64,000 bases of DNA from assembly GCF_024713945.1 (NCBI RefSeq), contig NC_134686.1, positions 2,938,001 through 3,002,000 on the forward strand, written 5' to 3'. Positions 24,918-38,855 of this stretch are shown one piece after another. The notes below the pieces were generated by a model. The model was not told the origin of the DNA. It saw nothing but the letters and a program-made list of their open reading frames with translations, and did no database searches. Both the position numbers and the translations under genes were made by a program. Each line of letters opens with the position of its first letter. Within the stretch, counting starts at the first letter, position 1. The DNA is from Dermatophagoides farinae. Its lineage: Eukaryota; Arthropoda; Arachnida; Sarcoptiformes; Pyroglyphidae.

Positions 24918-26880
24918 TCATCTGTTTAGCATAACAACTCTTGGATTGGATTCGGTATGAATATATGTTTTTTTTTTTTTTTGCATCACATAGTTTTGCA
25001 GGTACCATAATTAATTGTTTCTATTTTTTTTCTATTATAATTGTTGTGTATCCTGTGTAAATTGATATCTAGTCTCTTTGCAATGAATGAATAGTTTTGT
25101 TTTGTTTTATTTTTGGCTAAAAATACAGTCTTGCATCTCATTGTGTTCATATAAAAAGATTCACATCATTCTATTGTCTGTTGATAATCTGCTGATGATG
25201 TTAATTGAATTTAATGTCACTTGTTTTCTGTTCGTTGTAATAATTATTATGGTCATTCTATTATTATAGTTCAAGCGCAACCAAAAGACACAAAGTGATG
25301 GGTTTTTGCATAACAACAACAAACAAAAAAACTATGAAATTTTTATATGGAAAAAATAATTACATACAGGATCGACGATTTAATTGTAATCAACCTGGTC
25401 ACCTATTTGTCAACGGATTTATTTTGCAATACAATCGGCTAACGATGAGTTTACTAAAATAGCTACTTTATATGAAATCCTGTTGATTTCAACAACATGA
25501 TGGTCAGTTTGATGACTACAGATCATCAGTTGAAAAAAAAGAGTTACCACTGTACACATTTATAAACAATCTTGTTCGATATTTTATCTTTTTTAAACAG
25601 GTTACCCTGTTTTCTTAATCCAAAATTTGAAAATTATGTTCATGATGATAATGATTGTTGTTGTTGTTGTTGTTTATGCCTTTTGTTTGTCAATTCATGA
25701 TGATGATCACGATATGAAAATTTTTAAACGGATCTAATATATTCGTCGATATATATGCGAAAAACAAACTACTTATAATCCAATGATTATTGTGCCTCTG
25801 CCAAACGCCAAAATATAATGAACGCTTAATTACCGACAAATGTAATCAAATCTCGTTTTTTTGGCGTTAATTTCTTTTCCACAAATAAAATAAATATAAA
25901 AGAAAACTACAGTTTTCTCCTTAATCCACCTTTAATTAATCAGATGATGGTGTGTCTGAGAAAAAAAAATTGGATCAACTTTGACTAATAATAAAGCTTA
26001 AGCTGAAAATGAAAATTATGAGGATATGATGATAAAATTAAGATTAACAATCAAAAGATCAATCAATGTTTACGGACAAAAAAAAATTACATTAAAGCTG
26101 CAAATGAATTCACATGAATCATATTGGACATGATTATCATTTGAAGAAATCATCATCATCATCATCAGATTAACAAAACAAAACAAAAAATTACAGCTAT
26201 TTTGAAACACAACAGCATATAAATGAATCCAAAGCGAACATTATGATAACTAAAAACAACAACAACAACAACAACACATCATCATAAATTTAAAAATTCA
26301 TTCGCCGATTCAAACAACTAAACAAATTCGTCGACTTTAATATCTCAGAAATTATGACTGATTTTCCTCATTTTTTTTTCTTTATTCCAACAATCAATCC
26401 AGTGTCTGTGTTTGTGTGTGTGTGTGTTAGTTTTGCTTTCTTAATTATGTTCATCATCATCATCATCATCAGAAGTTTTATATTAGATTAAACTTGATTG
26501 AAGATGCAGTGTTGTTGTTGTTGTTTTGTAAATCGTGTGGAAGCGATAGATTCAAAAAAAAAACAACATATCCAACTTCTCTCATTGATATGGATGAATG
26601 GATCACAGGCCCAAAAAAAAAATGACGACAAAACAGCCCAAAGCGGAATCTTTTCACTTTTCAATAGTTTTTCTTTTTCTTTTTTTTTGTAATGTTTCAA
26701 CTTTCATGTTGGTTTTCATTTTCTGCCGAAAAAAATGACCTATTTTTTTACATTTTTTTTGTTAACATGACGATGAATAAGAAGAAAAAAAAATGAGAAA
26801 AATCAACATCGACATCGGCCATCAATCAATCAATCAAACAAACGAACGAAACGTTATATCGTAATATATGTTGTTGTAGA

Positions 26881-26970
26881 TATAAAATCGATCGATTCGT
26901 TCATATCAGGTATTGAAACATTCATCCTTTCATCTTTCTCAATCAATATATTGCCATCCTCATCATTATG
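26881..26970 (+). promoter_or_regulatory. Candidate promoter and first exon ending in ATG|GTGAGT
   Basis: TATAAAA at 26881-26887 is followed 27 nt later by an initiator-like ATCAGGT (A at 26908). A short pyrimidine-rich leader then leads to ATG immediately followed by the consensus donor GTGAGT at 26971. The combination looks like a small first exon. It could be a non-coding first exon of the ephrin gene, splicing to the acceptor at 29703; the ATG would then open a 12-codon upstream frame. It could equally be an unrelated promoter or chance. Confidence 0.3.
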
Positions 26971-28344
26971 GTGAGTTTTTCACTAATTAATGTTGTTGTT
27001 GTTGTTGTTGGATTATTCATAATCTTGTCCGTCTATCCTACTATCAGACATGGATTGATCGTGAGATATATAATATCTATGATCGCATTTATTGTTCAAA
27101 AAAAAAACGGATATCGATTTTCCCCAATCCGTTAGAGTAGCATTAGCAACATTTAATGTTTACATAAATTTGAATGTTCGTTTTTTTTGTATTGATGTGA
27201 ACAACGTTTTTCTGATTACAACGATGCGTTTGAATAGTAGTTATTATTATAAAATGGATATATGTGATGATGATGAAATTGACATTGAACATTTTGATTA
27301 TCGCCATAGTAATCATCATAATGATAATAATAATAATAACAAGGTGTCGGCCTCAATTCTATTGAATCGAGTTTGATTCGATTCGATTCGATTCGTTGAT
27401 GATGATGGTGATGAACTTCAAAATTTAATTGATAATCATAATTTGCCTATAGGCCTGATTGTTAATTGATTTTCTCCTACATCCTAGTGAATGAAATCAT
27501 TCTTTTTTCCTCTTTTCGTCGATCTAAATTCAAAATATTTAGATTGATATTGACACAATGAATATATCAGTTATTGGATCACGATATATATTCATGTCAT
27601 CAATCGATTGGCCAAATCAATCTAATAATAAGAAAAAAAAATGTAATTAATGTCGTGTGAATGAATATAATATCGTCATCATAGTTACATTGAATACATG
27701 ATAGATGGCCATTGTCCATGAGAAACGATCATCATCATCATCATCATCTCTTGTTCATTTATATGATATGATCAATCTCATCATCATCATCAATAATCGA
27801 AAAATCTGGCCGTTTTTTTTCACCATCATCATCGATGATCGTGATCGTTTTGATATGCAGTGAAAAAAAAATTATTTTGTTTCCATTGTAGCTAAAGAAT
27901 AGATCTGAGATATGCCTGCGAAAACTGGTGTGTTAGATCAGATGATAATGATGACAAAATATATCCATTCAAATGATTTCTTTTGCGATCGATCGATATT
28001 TGATGTGAAGGCACAAGTCATGGTTATATTGATGAATCAAATATTCGATGCAAATGAGAAACAATTATGAAAACAAAAGCAAATTCCCAACACATTAATG
28101 AATCTTTTTCGGTCAAATTGATTGCCATGAGCGTTCGTTGTTTGATTAGTGAATGTGTCAACAATTGTTAATGAAACAAATTATACTAGAAATGGATTTA
28201 AAATTGATTTTTAATAATAATAATTATTATTATTATTCAGTCATTCAATTACATTTACAATGTTGTTTACATTTTCAAATCGATCCGGTCGATCGAACAA
28301 CGACTCCCACGTAATAATTAATTTTCATTTTTATTTCCAAAACG

Positions 28345-28479
28345 ATGAGATTTTTTCCCAGTTATTATGATCTCTATTTACGAAATTTTCAAACTTTAAT
28401 GAACACGGAAAATGTCATCATCATCATCGATGATAATAATAATTTTGATTATTATGAAAGTAGAAGTCTATCATTTCAG
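28345..28479 (+). other. Possible coding exon, unidentified
   Basis: An ATG-initiated frame of 45 codons beginning MRFFPSYYDLYLRNFQ runs to TTTCAG|GTAATC, a usable donor. It then stays open in the same frame to a second possible donor near 28579. The first third is non-repetitive and the middle is Ile/Asp/Asn from triplet repeats. No family is recognised and no matching downstream exon is seen, so it may be chance. Confidence 0.15.
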
Positions 28480-29700
28480 GTAATCATGATGAAATTTCAC
28501 TGTAGATGGCAGCATTTAAAAATTTTCATTCAAATCAATCATAAATTTGAATGTATGGATGTGTTCATTTATTTTAAGGTAAAATCATAAAACAATAATT
28601 TAGCAATATTTAAATCTTTTTGAATGTTTGGACCACGTACAATACAATCTTGCTGGTTCTACCGGAACCTGTTATATTTTTCTTTTTTTTTTTTTTAATT
28701 AAGAAAACACAAAGAAAAAACCGACATCCTCAAATGGACTCTCCTTCGGCAAGATGAAACAAAATGAAATGAACAATGTTCGTGCTATGCTACTACTACA
28801 TAAAAAAGGGGAAATCATGATTTGTGTGTTTCAGTCATGCTTCTTGCTATTGTCGCCCACGTCATGATATTGGTGGTGGTAGTGGTTTTTCAACTACCAT
28901 GATCAGTGTTTCGATGAATAGCCCGCCAAACTTTTCATTCAGTGTTCAATCTCCGTAGTGGATGCATATTTGTCTCTCGTTGATACAGAAATTTTGTTTT
29001 TTTTTTCGTGTTTAATATCAAACTGCAACAAATTCATTTACAAGCCAACGACCAACAAGCCAATTCTCAATTTATTTCGATTTTCTCAATTTATTTCGAT
29101 TCCTTCCGGTCAAATAGTGTTTGTTTAATTGCAATGATTATTACTAGCACTAATGATTTTTTTTGTGTGTGTGTTTGTGTGTTTAGCCATGGCCTGAAAT
29201 CAGGTGATATTTGCCTGTAAATTATTTTGTGGCTACTTCCGTGTGACAACAGTCCTAATGATAATCACCGTGAACTTCAATCGCTGTTGTTGTTTGGATA
29301 AAATGTCCTGACATTTTTTTTATGTTTGGACATTGTTATTATCTTTTCCATTGATAATGATCGATTCAAAATAATAACATGACAATCATTGATTATTGAT
29401 CTGAAGACAATATTTATTTATTTAATTTATTGTGCATGATGTTGATTTTTTCTTGTGGTGTGTATGGGTGTGAGTCGAATTGTTTTTTCTTCTCTACTGC
29501 TGCCCATTATCAAGTGTTGGTTGTGTAAGACCAGCACAGGGTGACCGTTATATATGCAACAATTTGTCAAACAGGGTTTTTTCAATTTTTGGTGATAATT
29601 TTTCAATGTTTGTTCGTGTGTATGTGTGTGTGTTTGTTCTACCTTGATCAATATCAAAGCATCCGTTTTGTTTCTTTTTTTTTGAATTTCAACAACAATT

Positions 29701-29703
29701 CAG
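29701..29703 (+). promoter_or_regulatory. Candidate splice acceptor in the ephrin 5' leader
   Basis: A long T-rich tract (from about 29670) ends in CAACAATTCAG, 151 nt before the ephrin start codon. This suggests the 5' leader is itself spliced from an upstream non-coding exon. The evidence is the local sequence only. Confidence 0.35.
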
Positions 29704-29854
29704 CCTGTCCAGCCAAGCAACCAATCAATTTCGAAATAAATAATCTCATCGCATCTGATCTGATAATTGTTATCAATCACCATCATACCTCACTGTCCAC
29801 CACAATATAATAATCGTTGCTATCAACAACAAAATCCCCGAATAAATAGCCAAA

Positions 29855-29982
29855 ATGAGTAAATATCTGGCAACAACACCTTTAACCTTTTCACTTCTAT
29901 TCTACACATCGCTTATCACATCGATCTTCGAGGTCATGTCAGCCAGGCTGCCAGATATTTATTGGAATTCGACGAATCCAAT
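29855..29982 (+). CDS. Ephrin, first coding exon (signal peptide and start of receptor-binding domain); partial
   Basis: ATG 29855 sits in a good initiation context (GCCAAAATGA), with an in-frame TAA upstream at 29843-29845. It opens 42 codons plus two bases and ends at AAT CCA AT|GTAAAT. Residues 1-30 form a signal peptide with a hydrophobic core (LTFSLLFYTSLITSIF). Residues 32-42 read LPDIYWNSTNP, which matches the first strand of the ephrin domain (YWNSSNP in vertebrates, HWNTSNS-like in flies) and includes an N-glycosylation site. Without splicing the frame would stop two codons later, so the exon must continue elsewhere. Animal ephrin genes commonly break at this point before a long first intron. 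Ephrins are membrane-anchored ligands of Eph receptor kinases used in axon guidance and boundary formation. The rest of the domain and the membrane anchor are not in the window, so the subtype cannot be told. Confidence 0.78.
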
Positions 29983-32900
29983 GTAAATTTTTATTCATTT
30001 TCTTTTTTGCTTTCTTTCTTTCTTTCTTTCTCCTTTTTCAGTCCACAAAGTGTTATTGAATTCATCAATTTATCTTGATGACTTTTCTATCACTTTTGAG
30101 GATTTTTTTTTTCGTTGTTGCTTATCATTGCTATACATTTGGTCTGAGAACCAAATCACATATGATGATGATGGTGAATAGTGAATGAGTATAGAAAATG
30201 ACAGGCCATTTTATTTTATTTTATTTTATTTTATTTCATTTCATTTTTTTCCAACTCCATACATGTATTGTCATCATCATTTTTTTATTGAGTTCATTTG
30301 ATTGTAACCAATAATGAATGAATGATGATGTAGTTCAAAAATAAATCCATCTGAATATATAAATATAAATATTATTGGAAAGTTTTTGTCACTATTTACC
30401 ATTTCATTTTTTTTTCTTGAATTTAAATCTCTATTCATTTGAATAGCGAATCACAATATGTGTAAGATATGTTTTTTTTTCAACATCATCATATGTGGTG
30501 ATGCTTGGTCTGCCAAATACAATAAGACCGTATTGTATAGATTTTAGGGTTATTTTTATCTTTTACCAATTTAAAATAACCACAAAATTCGCATTTTGAT
30601 GATGATGAAAACGATGTGAATGGATGTAGTTTAACACTAGAGTTTTTTTTTGTTGGATCAATGCCGAACAATACAAAATATTATTCATGAATGAGAATGA
30701 ATAGTAATGGTATTTTATCGCCCAAAATTATTATTGTGATTGTATGATTACATTTTCAAAAAAAAAAAAAATCAAATCCTAATCTAATCTAATCTAATGG
30801 ATGGATGTGTGCTGCATGCACAGCATAGTAATCATGTATTCATATCTGCTATTTTCATTATGAATTTTATTTATTATTATTATTCATTGCATCCAGGTTT
30901 GATAAAGTCAAGTGGTGATCATCATCGATTGTGGTTCAAAATTTTTTTCAGTAGAATGGTTTTTTTTTGGCATCACACGACGATATGATGATGATGATGA
31001 TGTGAATTAATAAAAACTAGTAGCAAGTATGAGTAGATGGGATACCTACTTTTTTTTTCTTGACAATGATGATACTTGAATCATTGATCATTGATCTACT
31101 TATTATTATTTTTTTATTTTTTATCTTTCTGCATCTTGTTACTGGTTTCATTATATATTTAGCTCAAGTACCTTTTTGAATCAAGAATCATTTTGGATGA
31201 TTCAACTGTCATTGTTTGTCAGTTGTGTATGTAAGTCATTCATTTGTGGTACTGCACATCAACATGTCAAACATTGTTGTTGTTGTTGTCTTGAGAATCA
31301 AAGTGAATATGATGCATTTTCTTTTTTTTTTTCTTGACAGATCAATCAATGAAATCGTTTTGTTTTATTTTTCCTCTTTACATTACAAAAAAAAAATAAT
31401 CTAAAAATACCATGTTCGATGTCGACGATTAGGTCAACATGCATGCATTCAGCCACGTGGATGTATATGTTGAATAGTGCAACAATGTGTAGCTTATGGA
31501 TCAAATTGTTTCTCATAAACACAATCATATACACACACACACCTGTGAATCGTATTTGCAGCAACAACAATATGATCCAGTTATTTGAAATTTATTCTTC
31601 TTAAAATTTCAAAGTCAATTTATGCAGCATGCATTAATGGTCTGTATTGTATGATGATGATGATGTAGTGTTGGATTCAAATTTTTTTTCTGTATAAAAT
31701 GACTATCTTTGTAATGGTTCATTGGCCACAAAATAATGAAACTGAATGGAATGAAATTAACCAAGGTCAAAATATCACTTCTGATGATGATGCTGATGTG
31801 ATGGTTGTGTGTTGTTTGGGTTTGAACATTTTTTTTTTCTCGCCATTTCACATACATTCATTCCGCATCAATTCAGTTCAAAGATGATGATCAATAATTA
31901 TTATTCGACCATTCGACAGGTAGTAATGGATGAATGAATGAAGATGAGTGAAAGAAAAGAAAAGAAAAGAAAAAAGGTTTCAATAATGGTGAAAGGTGTC
32001 CGAATCTAAAAAAAAGAGAATAAAGACGGTGAACAAGATTATAACAACGATGAACGAAAAAAAATGGGCATACAGAAAGCAATGCTCAATAGTTGACCAC
32101 ATAAGCCGGTTCCATAGTGGCCAACAAGATGTGTGTGCATCCATCATTCTATCGAAGTCGAAAAAGATGATCGCGACCAGTTTTTTTTCTTTTTGTTGTT
32201 GTTGTTGTTGGCCTTACCTTTTTCTCACACGTCTTGTCGTCGTTGTTGTTGTTGTTGTTGGCTTTCAATTCTTTTTCTCATTTGTGTATTTGGTATGGAA
32301 AACGTTTTTTTTCCCCTTTACTTTCTGAATAACACTTAATCAATTCAATGATCTTCTTTAATAATAATCATTCATAATCATCATAATCCATCATCAAAGT
32401 GTGATCCGATTATTATTATTATTATTAGCTTTTTTCATAATATCAGAAAAAAAAGAAATAACGCTATATGGTTATTATTATCGTTTTAATTTTGCTGATG
32501 ATGATGATGATGATGATAATAGTGATAATAATATCCTTATTGGTCAAAACATGGTATCTATTAAATGAAAAAAAAATCGGATTTTAAAAGCTGTTGTTTT
32601 TTTCCGTTTTTGTTTCTAGCACTGATTCGCTCATTTGAAAATATTATGATGATGATGAGGATTTTTTGAAACTAGCGATAATTTTTTTTTATTTTATTTT
32701 AGCAACAAGTGAAAAGACACATTCAATTCTTATATAATGATTATATACAGCCAAACATATACATACATATATTGATTATGTTTCAGGTTTCTATAGTGCT
32801 ATGAGAATTTCTTTTTTTTTTCTTTTAAATTTTTTTTCCATGATTCTCATCTAAAAATCCAACCGATAATATCAGATTGTATTTGTTCATACACTACTGC

Positions 32901-35900
32901 TTGATGGTTATTTATTTCTGTTTATTGTAAACCGTTTCTTTTTTTTCTTTGTCAAGAATTATCATTATCATGATGATAATATGTTGTCGAAATAAAATTG
33001 TGTGTATGGATGTTTGACATGGCCCATGATGAACATTAACCGTTACCATAGTCTTGTCTTGTCTTTCTATTTTCTTTTCATTGTGTTTTGAATTTCTTTG
33101 TGTTTTTTTTGGTTCCCATCTGGTATTCATTGTAATCATAAATGAATATCATTATATTATTACATCACATGGGGTATCATCACCGTAATTATTGTTATTG
33201 TTGTGGTATGGCCTGAGCCTGTGGTCAAAATGTTGTTTCTCGTTGCCTTTAATTTGATTCGATAACATTCAACAACGATGATGATTGATCAAATTCGATT
33301 CACAGCAACAATGAATTGAATGTCGATGCTTTTTAGGTTCTGGATGATATGTTATCGACCTAGAAATATAATCTAAATATTTCTGGGACCCATGTAAATC
33401 TTATTTATTCATTCATCTTGTTTCATCATCTTGTCTGTTATCTGTTCACTTTTTCAAGTTTGTCATCGTTTTCCTTCATCATTTGTCTGTTGTATGATTT
33501 TTTTTTTGGTTTTGTTTTGTTTTCGAATGTTGAAGCAAAAAAAAAACAAGTTCAAAAGAAAAAAAGCCGATTCGAAGCAAAGTTTATTTCGAATAATTAA
33601 TAGGGGATCTCTTCTCTTTTTTTTCACTTTACGAATATATCTGCTAATTAGTTTTTTTTCCTCTTGGCCTCAAGATTCTTTGCCGTCGTTTTGCCCCCGG
33701 TTCATTTGCCAAGATGTTGATGATCTGGTGTGGAGAAGGAAAAAAGTTTCAACTTTGAAAACGAAATGAGAATTGGTATTTCCTTCTTATTTTTTTTTTT
33801 CACTTAAAACTTTTGATATACTTCTGGCGGCAATCATGGATGATACCATTTTCAATGATATGGCTGCCTGTCTAATTACCGACTTGTATACAGGTACGAC
33901 TCTTTGAATACGCTCAGTTTTTTAGCATCATCTTCATCATCATCATTTTTTGTTTTGCTTGTGTCAAGATAAGCTTTTCACATTTTCTGTACTTGTATTG
34001 TCATTGTTATTGTCATTCATGAACGAAAAAAAAGTATGAAAATTTCCAAATTCCATATAATGAATAAATGGCCGTTACCATTATTATGTAGCTTACTACC
34101 TGATGGCCATATTTATAATATACAACAATAAATAATGGATACATACATTATCGTATAACACGCACAAACTTCGTGCAGTAGCAGATGCATTTGTTGCTAT
34201 TGGTGTGTTATCTGTACACATTGTGACCAAACTTCTGTCCTTCTGTTATATATTGTATTATAAATCGGAATTTTTTTTTATGCTTCTGTATGGCATACAC
34301 AATAATGATCATCATCCGAATGAATGATGACCATCCATTCAATCAAATGAATGGATGAATGTCTTAAACCGGCCATGACCATCGATGATGATGATGATGA
34401 TGATGGCCATCAAAAAGTCGTAGGATGCCATAGTTTGAGTAATACATTTTCCAACCACATGCACGCATTTTATTGATTGGTCAATCCATTGTGTCTGTGT
34501 GTGTGTGTGTGGAAAATTGTCTTACCCAAATGATGGAAAATGTTGTAGAAATTAACTTGGACATTACATTGATTCCGGTCAAAAATCACAAATCGTTCAT
34601 GTCAACGTTTTTTTTTTACTGGTCACGAAATTCGTTGTTCCGTTTTTGTTAAATGTTTTTCTCTGTTGATTGTTGATCATAATAATGGCGTCTGTCTTCT
34701 GGTGTGTTATGACCAATCCAATTTCTTAACTGAAATTGGCCACCTTTTTTTTAATGCAATTAGTTTGTATTTATAATACCTTAATAATTTCATTGAATCT
34801 GTACACATAATAATCTTGTCGTTTCTCATTATCATCATGATCATTCATTTTCAAATAGCTGACCATAACCATCAAATTTGAAAGGAATCAAACTTTATCT
34901 TTGATTTTTTTTTTTCGTTGTTTCGTCGTTCCAGTTATCATTCCACTCCTTATTGTATGTTGATTGATTATTGACATTTTTCTCCACTAGATTTACTTTA
35001 CTGCTTGAATGTGAACATATCTATCTATCTATCTATCAAACAAATGCAATTTCTTCCTGGAAGAAAAAAAAATTTCAGTTTGATTGACTCGACTCGAAAA
35101 AAAAATTTATATTTTAATTAGAACTTTTGCTGGTTTGGTTTAGTTTTTTTTTTTTTTTTTTGCAAAACATTTTCGACATTATCATCGATAGACGTAGGCG
35201 TCAATAGTGTCCACCATTTAAATGAATGCTGCTGCTGTGTAATGCTTCAATCACAATCCAAATGCAACACACACACACACACACACTTGTCACATTGCAT
35301 GATGGTGATGTTCATCATCATCATCTTATGATGTTGAATATGAGATATGTAGCGATTCATTCATTCATTCATAGAAAATGATCGATTTAAAAATATTCCT
35401 TGGTGATTAAGACGAAATGATTCAACGAACGAATGATAAAATGATAATGTGGTGTGTGTGTAGTAATACATCAGCATAGGGTCAATCTCAACGTCACCTC
35501 TCATATGCACATCAATCATAATATCAGCCTCATGATGTTGGTGTAGTTCGGGAGTATAAATTTTTTTTTCTGAAAAAAAAAGTTTCATAGCTTACTGCTG
35601 CTGCTGCTGCTTGTACCTTTCTTACCATCCGATCGGATCCGATCAAATTTACGAATGGCAGTTTTTCTACTTTTAGCCAATGGCAATTTCTATATATACT
35701 TGACAATGAGCAGATGTGTTTTGAACAAAATTTTCTGTTTCATCATCATCATCATCATCATCATGATCGTTGAATAAGATCATTTAGGTAGAATTATTAT
35801 CAATGTATGACAGATTACTATGTAGTTATATGATCGATTGTATTCAATCGATCAATTCATACGACAATTGTTTTTTCTTATGTATCCAATGTTGATATTG

Positions 35901-36924
35901 ATTGGCAGAACAAATTGTCGTTCATGTTTATTATCGATGTGTATTTCGATTTATCAATAAATATTCTTCAGTATTGTTTTGCGATGAAAACATTTTTATC
36001 AGAATCGATTTGATTATTGTAAATCCATTGATTATGACAATAACAATCAAGGAATGAATGAATGATTGTGATCCGTTTCGAATAATTTGTCACGATTTCT
36101 TTCTTTTCAAACATCATCAAATTACAACAATGATGGGTATGTGTGTGTGTGTCGTTGTACCGGCTTCCTTGTATTTTGATAATGAACGGTTTTCGGTTTT
36201 TTGTCCAACATTCTTGTTGTTGTTGTTGTTGTTACTAATCTTTTTTAATTGCCAAATGTTCTTCATACATAAAAATTGGTTAGTGGATAATAACACAGAA
36301 GAAAGGAAAAGATGCAAAAAGTTTTTCATCATGAATGGATGATGATGATGATGATGATGGGTCAAAATAAAAAGCTGTGACCAACCATATCAATCTGAAT
36401 TGTCTATCCATGAATTACCTGGACAACGAATAGAAACAGATAGAAAGACATGTAACATTCATGGTCATATCATTTTGCGGAATGAAAATCATCATCAAGT
36501 CAAGTTTGGTTTAGATGACTGGATGAAGGGAATAATTTGATTTGTCGTTTTTCTAATAGCATTTCTTTCTCTCTCTCTCTCAGATTTCCTTGTAATAGCC
36601 AAATGGTCATTCTAATTTGATTAAACTAATGATGTTTTTTTTGCATGTTGTTTTGTCCATATATATTTGATGACCAAAATCAAATGAATCTCGACAATGA
36701 AAAACAGCAATAGTTGAAGAATTGTCTCAGGATAATGATGATGGTAATGAATATAATAATGATTCAGCATTCAGCTAGCAAACAATCCATCTGTTTTGTT
36801 GTATTGAAGGTTTGATCCACATCCAACAACATTGATATGGATTTCTCACCTTGCCCATTTGGTCAGTTGATTGGTCGGTTTTTTTGTCGTCCTCTGTCTT
36901 ATTGACCGAATGATGATGACGATC

Positions 36925-36969
<45 letters not shown>
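36925..36969. repeat. ATG/ATC trinucleotide microsatellite, 15 uninterrupted copies
   Basis: This is the longest perfect copy of the triplet repeat that recurs throughout the window. It produces a 15-residue poly-His frame on the minus strand (in 36775-37104), which I regard as an artefact. Confidence 0.9.
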
Positions 36970-38648
36970 GGTGAAAAGAATTAAAATAAAAAGACTTTGA
37001 AAACAAAAAAAACTTGCTACATCGTCAACTGTATGTTGATTGTATTCCAGAAGACCTGTTTTTATTTTTTTCTGTTTCTTAATTTTCATTACCATCCTCA
37101 TCATACATTATATTGCCAATTTTGAAAGGTTCGTCATTTTTTTTTTTTATTATTATTATTATCACAATTTCTTTCATACTAATGAATAGCGCATCTTTTC
37201 TATTTCTATCATAATATAAATGATGATGATGATGGTGATGAATAGATGGATGGGATAGATATATAGACGAATGAATAGGGTACTATTTGGTGGCTGTTCA
37301 TCATCATCACTTTATTTTTTTTTTTTTTGTCTTGTAAAATTATTTTTTATGACCATTTTGAATGAATTCAATTCAAACTATGACGACGATGACATTGAAG
37401 GTCTAGGATTAGATTTTAAGATTTTCATCACTTGTAATGTCTATATCCATTGGTCAGCATTTAGCTAAGGTATATATGTAAAATTCATTCATTCTCGCAC
37501 TGATTCTGATGATGATTTGTGTTTTGTATTTTTGGATTTAGAATTGAATAAAAATTGAATTTTTTTTAAATACACAACGTGGCCATAAATTTTTCGGCAT
37601 TCAAAAAAAAAAATATGAAGATTTTTTTTCCCCCAATTATGATCAATGGTGATTTGGCGTTTTTTTTTAAAAAAAAAGAATGATCAACGAAGAATATCAA
37701 GAATCCGTAGTCTGTATTTTTTATTTCAAAAATTTTCTTCCATAAAGTCTGGCGGTAATATTCGGTCCCTTGATATTTTTGTCGGTTTGCTTGTTTTGTC
37801 CAGTATAAATTGAATAAATTAAATTAGCATATATACGTATAAGCTAATGGAATGTATTCGATGTTTTGAATGTGGTGAATTTCTTTATTTTATTTCTATT
37901 TATTTTTTTTAATGCTATCCGGTCCATATGTTGTTGTTGTTGTTGTTCGAAGTTGAAGTTTGTCGGCTTTTTTCTTTATTTATATTTGATGATCATGATC
38001 ATGATGATGATGATACACATTCATCATTGATTCATTCATATTCATAAAAATAATGAAAATATTCATTCAGTGGATATATTCATCTTGCAGCTTTGAATAT
38101 TAATGTTTTTGTGTGTGTTGTCCTATTGTCAGTGATGAGAAAAAAAATGAATATGATAATGAATGAATGAATGGCAGACTTTCCTATTGTGTGGAGATTG
38201 TGCTACCCTACCTACCTGTTTAATGATTGTCGAATTGATCGATTTTGTTTCACAATTCGATCATTGTCGTCATACCGCATAATAGTGTTTTTCTATTTAT
38301 ATTTTGTTTTGACAATTGTCTGTTGTTGTTGAAAAAAAAAATTCATAACGAACCTAGAAAATCATTTATTCACTTTAGCTTTGGTCCATTTTGTTTAGTT
38401 TTCAACTGATCTGATCTCGTTTTGTTGTGTGTGTTGGTCCATAGTTTTATCCATCCAAAAGATTCCCATTTCACATAAACAATACACATTGACATTGATT
38501 TACCGTCAATGTGAATGTTGCTCAACTTTTTTTTTGTCCTTGATCAACAACAACTCCTCCCCAACATATTGGGAACAATTGTGATGACATAGTTTGTTGA
38601 CCAAATGATAATAATAATGGTGATGATGATTCGCATACAAATCGGTTT

Positions 38649-38855
38649 TTATACGCTAAAATGCACCCATTTTTTCATGGGGAGAAAAACTGAATTGATG
38701 CGTAAAGCACAACCATAGTAATTATCTAATCGATGAAGCCACTGATTGTGTCCATCGATCCATTCACAGACAACAATGGTGCACATTTTTTTTTCATTTG
38801 ATTGATTTCTCTCATCATTGTCAATTAACATGAAACAACGTTGCTGCTTCTCCAT
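38649..38855 (-). CDS. Possible small protein of 68 residues, unidentified
   Basis: An ATG-initiated, non-repetitive frame (starting MEKQQRCFMLIDNDERNQ, ending MKKWVHFSV) with ordinary codon variety lies on the strand opposite ephrin, inside its presumed intron. No signal peptide, motif or splice-matched partner exon was seen. It may be a nested small gene or chance. Confidence 0.18.
   Translation of the reverse strand: MEKQQRCFMLIDNDERNQSNEKKMCTIVVCEWIDGHNQWLHRLDNYYGCALRINSVFLPMKKWVHFSV

Larger units (their letters stand above)
24168..26880. other. AGL 3' region and repeat-rich intergenic stretch
   Basis: After the AGL stop and its likely polyadenylation signal the sequence becomes AT-rich, with two long GT runs and scattered ATC and GTT triplet repeats. 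I see no supportable gene on either strand. Confidence 0.6.
26971..29703. other. Region without a recognised gene, upstream of the ephrin exon
   Basis: It contains ATC/ATG triplet repeats and a few less repetitive open frames, one of which (28345-28479) ends at a good donor. It may be ephrin intron or upstream promoter sequence. Confidence 0.45.

Noticed and set aside
36775..37104. 109-codon minus-strand frame with a long His run
   Set aside because: The His run is the translation of a perfect ATG/ATC microsatellite. The flanks show no domain or splice signals.
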